Origin: DASZGI01 sp035938995
GTDB lineage: Bacteria > Actinomycetota > Actinomycetes > Streptomycetales > Catenulisporaceae
Assembly: GCF_035938995.1 (NCBI RefSeq)
Contig: NZ_DASZGI010000369.1
Span: 1 to 17,098, forward strand
DNA: 17,098 nt
Direction: 5' to 3'
In this document: one piece after another, positions 13,279 through 17,098 of the stretch
Layout: each line of letters begins with the position of its first letter
How positions within the stretch are numbered: the first letter of the stretch is position 1
The notes under the pieces: generated by a model
Seen by the model: the letters and a program-made list of their open reading frames with translations, nothing else
Databases searched by the model: none
Told to the model about the DNA's origin: nothing
Made by a program: the position numbers and the translations under genes

Positions 13279-14499
13279 CTAGTCGGTGAAGTCCCGGACG
13301 AGGGCATCGGCCAGTAGGCGTCCCTGGAGCGTCAGCACCGCGTGGCCGTCGGCGAATGGCAGCGGTTCCAGAAACTTCTCGGCGAGCGCGCGTCCGGCCG
13401 CCGCGCGGCCCTTTTCCGACAGCAGCGCGAGGTCGAGGCCGTCGGCCAGGCGCAGCTCCAGCAGGATTCGCTCGAACCGCCGATCTGCCGCGCCCAACAG
13501 TTCGCGGGCGTGCCCCGGCGATCGCCCTGCCGCTAGTCGCTGCGCGTACGCGGCCGGGTGCTTAACGTTCCACCAGCGCACGCCGCTGACATGGCTGTGC
13601 GCGCCGGGGCCGATGCCCCACCAGTCGGCGCCCGTCCAATAGAGCAGGTTGTGCTTGCACTGGGCATCCTCCGAGACCGCCCAGTTCGACACCTCGTACC
13701 ATCGGTACCCGGCCTCCGCCAGCAGCTGATCCGCGATCAGGTACCGGTCTGCGTGCACATCGTCGTCGATGTCAGGCAGCTCGCCGCGCTTGATCCGGGC
13801 CGCGAGGCGGGTGCCCTCCTCGACGATCAGCGAGTAGGCGGAGACGTGGTCGGGGTACGCGCCGATCACCGCCTCGAGGGAGGCGCGCCAGTCGTCGTCG
13901 GACTCGCCCGGCGTGCCGTAGATGAGGTCGAGGTTGACCTGCTCGAACCCGGCGTCGTACGCCCAGCGCACGCACTGCTCCGGGCGCCCGGCCGTGTGCC
14001 CCCGCTCCAGCACCTTAAGCACGTGCGGCCGCGCCGACTGCATGCCGAACGAGACCCGGTTGAAGCCGCCGTCGCACAGCTCGACCAGGTACTTCTCGTC
14101 CACCGACTCGGGGTTCGCCTCCGTGGTGACCTCGGCCCCGGCGGCGAGCCCGAACTCGTCCCGGATCGCCTTGAGGATCGCCTTCAGATCGGCGGCCGGC
14201 AGCAAAGTGGGGGTGCCGCCGCCGAAGAACACCGTCTCGACCGGCACGTAGCGGTCCCCGAGCGCGCGCCGGGCCAGCCGGATCTCCGCGATCGCGGTCT
14301 CGGCGTATGAGGCCTGTGACGCTCCGCCGCCCAGCTCGCGAGCGGTGTATGTGTTGAAGTCGCAGTAGCCGCATCGAGTCGCGCAGAAGGGAACGTGCAC
14401 GTAGAAGCCGAAAGCCTCGCTGCCGAAGGCAGCTACGGCGTCGGCGGGCAGCGAGCCGTCCTCGGGGACCGGATCGCCGTCGAGCTGGGCAGAGGGCAC
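13279..14499 (-). CDS. hemW: Radical SAM haem chaperone HemW
   Basis: HemW is a radical-SAM family haem-binding protein (HemN-like) thought to deliver haem to acceptor proteins rather than act as coproporphyrinogen dehydrogenase. The 406-residue product has the cluster motif CATRCGYCDF with Cys39, Cys43 and Cys46. The position that is Cys in HemN is Phe here, which separates HemW from HemN. GGGTP for SAM binding lies near 92-96, followed by TTEANPES, FNRVSFGMQS, VNLDLIYGTPGES and the C-terminal HemN_C region. The start is GTG (14497-14499), giving MPSAQLDGDPVPEDGSLPAD, the usual actinobacterial N-terminus, though the ribosome binding site is weak. lepA ends 28 bases upstream on the same strand, so lepA-hemW is an operon. 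Confidence 0.94.
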   Translation of the reverse strand: MPSAQLDGDPVPEDGSLPADAVAAFGSEAFGFYVHVPFCATRCGYCDFNTYTARELGGGASQASYAETAIAEIRLARRALGDRYVPVETVFFGGGTPTLLPAADLKAILKAIRDEFGLAAGAEVTTEANPESVDEKYLVELCDGGFNRVSFGMQSARPHVLKVLERGHTAGRPEQCVRWAYDAGFEQVNLDLIYGTPGESDDDWRASLEAVIGAYPDHVSAYSLIVEEGTRLAARIKRGELPDIDDDVHADRYLIADQLLAEAGYRWYEVSNWAVSEDAQCKHNLLYWTGADWWGIGPGAHSHVSGVRWWNVKHPAAYAQRLAAGRSPGHARELLGAADRRFERILLELRLADGLDLALLSEKGRAAAGRALAEKFLEPLPFADGHAVLTLQGRLLADALVRDFTD

Positions 14500-14527
14500 G
14501 GCTCTAGTGTCTCAGGCCGCGGCCGTT

Positions 14528-16429
14528 CTACTTCTTCCTGGTGTCGGCTGCACCGTCGGAGTCGGTCGACAGCGCGGCGATGAAGGCCTCCTGGGGCACC
14601 TCGACCCGGCCGACCATCTTCATCCGCTTCTTGCCTTCCTTCTGCTTTTCCAGCAGCTTGCGCTTTCGGCTGATGTCGCCGCCGTAGCACTTCGCGAGGA
14701 CGTCCTTGCGCATGGCGCGCACGCTCTCACGGGCGATCACCCGGGCGCCGATCGCGGCCTGGATCGGCACCTCGAACTGCTGGCGCGGGATCAGCTCCTT
14801 CAGCCGCTCGGCCATCTTGACGCCGTAGTTGTACGCGCGGTCCTTATGAACGATCGACGAGAAGGCGTCCACCTTCTCGCCGTGCAGGAGGATGTCGACC
14901 TTCACCAGTTCGGCGAGCTGCTCCCCGGTCGGTTCGTAGTCCAGCGAGGCGTAACCCCTGGTCTTGGACTTGAGCGCGTCGAAGAAGTCGAAGATGATCT
15001 CACCCAGCGGCAGCGTATACCGCAGCTCGACCCGGTCCTCGGACAGGTAATCCATACCGAGCAGGTTGCCGCGGCGGGACTGGCACAGCTCCATGATCGC
15101 GCCGATGTACTCGGAGGGGGCCAGCACCGTCGCACGCACCACCGGCTCGTAGACCTCGGCGATCTTGCCGTCCGAGGGGAACTCGCTGGGGTTGGTGACG
15201 ATGTTCTCCTGCCCGTTCTCCATCACCACCCGGTAGACGACGTTGGGCGCGGTGGCGATCAGGTCCAGGTTGAACTCGCGCTCGAGCCGCTCCCGGATGA
15301 TCTCCAGGTGCAGCAGGCCGAGGAAGCCGACGCGGAAGCCGAAGCCGAGCGCGGCCGAGGTCTCCGGCTCGTAGACCAGCGCGGCGTCGTTCAGCCGCAG
15401 CTTGTCCAAGGCGTCGCGCAGGTCCGGGTAGTCCGAGCCGTCGATCGGGTAGAGGCCGGAGAAGACCATCGGCTTGGGTTCCTTGTAGCCGCCGAGCGCC
15501 TGGGTGGCCCCCTTGACCTGGGCGGTGATCGTGTCGCCCACCTTCGACTGGCGCACGTCCTTCACCCCGGTGATCAGGTAGCCAACCTCGCCCGCGCCGA
15601 GGCCGTCGGACGGAGTGGGCTCGGGCGAGATGACCCCGATCTCGAGCAGCTCGTGGGTGGCGCCGGTCGACATCATCAGGATGCGCTCGCGCTTGCTCAG
15701 CCGGCCGTCCACCACGCGGACATAGGTGACCACGCCGCGATACGAGTCGTAGACCGAGTCGAAGATCATCGCGCGCGCTTTGCCGTCCGGCGCGCCTGCC
15801 GGAGCGGGCACCGTGTGCACCACGTGGTTCAGCAGCTCCGGCACGCCGGCGCCGGTCTTGCCGGAGACCCGGAGTACGTCGTCGGGCTCGCAGCCGATCA
15901 GGTGCGCCAGCTCGGCCGCGTACTTCTCCGGCTGCGCCGCGGGCAGGTCGATCTTGTTGAGCACCGGAATGATCGTCAGATCGTTCTCCAGCGCCATGTA
16001 CAGGTTCGCCAGAGTCTGCGCCTCGATCCCCTGCGCCGCGTCGACCAGCAGGACCGCGCCCTCGCAGGCGGCCAGCGAGCGGGACACCTCGTAGGTGAAG
16101 TCCACGTGGCCGGGGGTGTCGATCAGGTTGAGGATGTGCGTCACCCCGTCCACCTGCCAGGGCAGCCGGACCGCCTGCGACTTGATGGTGATGCCGCGCT
16201 CGCGCTCGATGTCCATCCGGTCGAGGTACTGCGCCCGCATCTGCCGCTCGTCGACCACCCCGGTGAGCTGGAGCATCCGGTCGGCCAGGGTCGATTTGCC
16301 GTGGTCGATGTGCGCGATGACGCAGAAGTTGCGGATCAGCGCGGGGTCGGTGCGCGAGGGCTGCGGCACCTGGGGCGGGAGCGAGGGCAACGAAGTCAAT
16401 CCATTCGACTGGTCGGGACCACCCCCCAT
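14528..16429 (-). CDS. lepA: Elongation factor 4 (LepA)
   Basis: LepA/EF4 is a ribosome-associated GTPase implicated in ribosome biogenesis and back-translocation. GTPase motifs are complete: G1 AHIDHGKST (39-47), G2 in RERGITI, G3 DTPGH, G4 NKID and G5 SGKTG. The EF-G-like domains and the LepA-specific C-terminal domain (with SRKRKLLEKQKEGKKRMK near the end) follow. The start is uncertain. The ATG at 16429 gives 633 residues and fits family length best. An ATG at 16489 would add 20 Arg/Pro-rich residues. Neither has a strong ribosome binding site. The frame stays open through the adjacent inverted-repeat element, but those residues do not look like LepA. In many relatives rpsT lies beside lepA, and here it does not. 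Confidence 0.95.
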   Translation of the reverse strand: MGGGPDQSNGLTSLPSLPPQVPQPSRTDPALIRNFCVIAHIDHGKSTLADRMLQLTGVVDERQMRAQYLDRMDIERERGITIKSQAVRLPWQVDGVTHILNLIDTPGHVDFTYEVSRSLAACEGAVLLVDAAQGIEAQTLANLYMALENDLTIIPVLNKIDLPAAQPEKYAAELAHLIGCEPDDVLRVSGKTGAGVPELLNHVVHTVPAPAGAPDGKARAMIFDSVYDSYRGVVTYVRVVDGRLSKRERILMMSTGATHELLEIGVISPEPTPSDGLGAGEVGYLITGVKDVRQSKVGDTITAQVKGATQALGGYKEPKPMVFSGLYPIDGSDYPDLRDALDKLRLNDAALVYEPETSAALGFGFRVGFLGLLHLEIIRERLEREFNLDLIATAPNVVYRVVMENGQENIVTNPSEFPSDGKIAEVYEPVVRATVLAPSEYIGAIMELCQSRRGNLLGMDYLSEDRVELRYTLPLGEIIFDFFDALKSKTRGYASLDYEPTGEQLAELVKVDILLHGEKVDAFSSIVHKDRAYNYGVKMAERLKELIPRQQFEVPIQAAIGARVIARESVRAMRKDVLAKCYGGDISRKRKLLEKQKEGKKRMKMVGRVEVPQEAFIAALSTDSDGAADTRKK

Positions 16430-16696
16430 GGTCCCATGACGGCGGGGCTGTCGCGGAAACGGGCGGCGGCTGTCCGGACCGTGTGACATCGTGGATCGCG
16501 CTCGGGCGTGATTTAGAAGGAGCGTCGGATAAGCCCGCGGCGTCTGACGCGTGCGATCGCAAGGCGGCGGAGCTCCCTCATATCGGGAATATGTGGGTGC
16601 TTCGCCAACGCAGCGAGCGTGCGTGGCAGGCGTCACGGGCCCGGCGATCCTTCTAAATCACGCCCCAGGACCCGACGGTCGCGTGGAGGGCTGGAG
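16430..16696. other. Divergent region largely filled by an inverted-repeat element
   Basis: The gap between lepA (minus) and the SbcD-like gene (plus) is 267 bases, of which 162 are the inverted-repeat element. The remaining bits are 74 bases on the lepA side and 31 on the other, the latter containing GGAGGG. I see no clear promoter in either flank, so promoters may lie in the element. Confidence 0.5.
16504..16665. repeat. 162-bp palindromic element with 18-bp terminal inverted repeats
   Basis: GGGCGTGATTTAGAAGGA (16504-16521) is repeated in perfect inverted form at 16648-16665. Inside, GCCCG/CGGGC (16533-16537 with 16636-16640) and TGACGC/GCGTCA (16545-16550 with 16630-16635) are in register for nested pairing. 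The core 16566-16583 pairs with 16589-16606 around loop CGGGA, with 15 Watson-Crick pairs, one G-T and two T-T mismatches. There is also a 10-bp palindrome TGCGATCGCA (16552-16561). It encodes no protein. No target-site duplication is seen in the flanks (CTC before, CAG after). The TIR motif is not found elsewhere in the window. The architecture fits a MITE-like or extragenic palindromic repeat, or a structured RNA. Confidence 0.75.
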
Positions 16697-17098
16697 ATGG
16701 CGCGTTTCCTGCATACCGCGGATTGGCAGCTCGGCATGGTGCGCGCCTTCTTGCCTGTGGAGGCGCAGGCCCGGTTCGACGAGGCACGGATCGACGCGGT
16801 CAGGGCGCTGGGCAGGCTGGCCGAGGCCGAAGGCTGCGATTTCGTCGTGGTCTGCGGGGACGTGTTCGAGCACGCACAGATCGGCGCGAAGGCGGCGGGC
16901 CGCTCGATGCGCGCGCTCAAGGCGCTGCCCGTCCCCGTCTACCTGCTGCCCGGGAACCACGACCCGCTGAACGCCGGCTCGGTCTATCGCAGCCGCTGGT
17001 TCACGACGGAGCGGCCGGAGCAGGTGACCGTGCTGGACGCGCCCGGACTGGTGCGGATCTCGGCGGAAGTGGAGCTGCTGGTCGCCCCGTGGTACAGC
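16697..17098 (+). CDS. SbcD/Mre11-like metallophosphoesterase (partial)
   Basis: The first 134 residues of a calcineurin-like phosphoesterase of the DNA-repair exonuclease (SbcD/YhaO) type; the 3' end lies beyond the window. Metal-site motifs are HTADWQLG (6-13, Asp9 with Gln11 where SbcD proper has His), VCGDVFEH (52-59, Asp55) and LPGNHDP (84-90, Asn87 and His88). The DWQ variant is common in actinobacterial members of this family. GGAGGG six bases before the ATG gives a good start. The partner AAA/SbcC-like ATPase, if present, should lie downstream, outside the window. Substrate and partner cannot be decided from this fragment. Confidence 0.88.
   Translation, partial: MARFLHTADWQLGMVRAFLPVEAQARFDEARIDAVRALGRLAEAEGCDFVVVCGDVFEHAQIGAKAAGRSMRALKALPVPVYLLPGNHDPLNAGSVYRSRWFTTERPEQVTVLDAPGLVRISAEVELLVAPWYS

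Noticed and set aside
14507..16486. Plus-strand open frame of 659 codons over lepA
   Set aside because: It mirrors the lepA codons in antisense, with repetitive His/Gln/Asp/Val content. LepA motifs on the other strand are complete.

Overview
The window looks like chromosomal DNA from a high-GC actinobacterium of Streptomyces or Catenulispora type. The evidence is strong G/C bias at third codon positions with GTG and TTG starts, an hrcA-dnaJ pair under a CIRCE operator, a DUF3097 gene (an actinobacterial family), a hemW N-terminus of the Streptomyces type, and the gene order lepA-hemW-hrcA-dnaJ-rsmE-HIT-phoH-ybeY-CNNM/CorC-cytidine-deaminase-like. That order is a conserved housekeeping neighbourhood in this phylum. 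The genus cannot be fixed from the sequence alone.

Layout, left to right. Positions 1-1081 hold a minus-strand soluble acyl-ACP desaturase, preceded by three contiguous 15-bp operator-like repeats. Positions 1160-1528 are a non-coding region with a series of perfect hairpins. It is followed by a plus-strand 60-residue membrane microprotein that is probably leaderless, and by a Gdt1/UPF0016 cation transporter. From 2469 onward the minus strand carries an LCP cell-wall ligase, a cytidine-deaminase-like protein without catalytic residues, a CNNM/CBS/CorC membrane protein, the rRNA-maturation endonuclease YbeY, PhoH ATPase, a HIT hydrolase, RsmE, DnaJ, HrcA, HemW and LepA (EF4). Two plus-strand genes interrupt this row: a secreted four-cysteine protein (8178-8771) and DUF3097 (12134-13033). 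The right end has the start of an SbcD/Mre11-like metallophosphoesterase, cut by the window edge.

Functionally the core links translation and ribosome quality (LepA, RsmE, YbeY, PhoH), heat-shock control (HrcA acting on CIRCE, with DnaJ downstream) and haem handling (HemW). The left end is about envelope and membrane state (desaturase, Gdt1, LCP).

The most unusual object is a 162-bp element (16504-16665) between lepA and the SbcD-like gene. It is bounded by perfect 18-bp inverted repeats and contains a nearly continuous 18-position internal hairpin plus nested pairings. It has the architecture of a small non-autonomous mobile or palindromic repeat, or of a structured leader. Other items worth following are the iterated desaturase operators, the hairpin cluster at 1256-1429, a pair of identical-core palindromes in the convergent hemW/DUF3097 gap, a possible divergent TOPRIM signature in DUF3097, and two genes whose TACGCT -10 box lies 6-7 nt before the ATG. 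I found no CRISPR array, tRNA, rRNA, transposase or phage gene.
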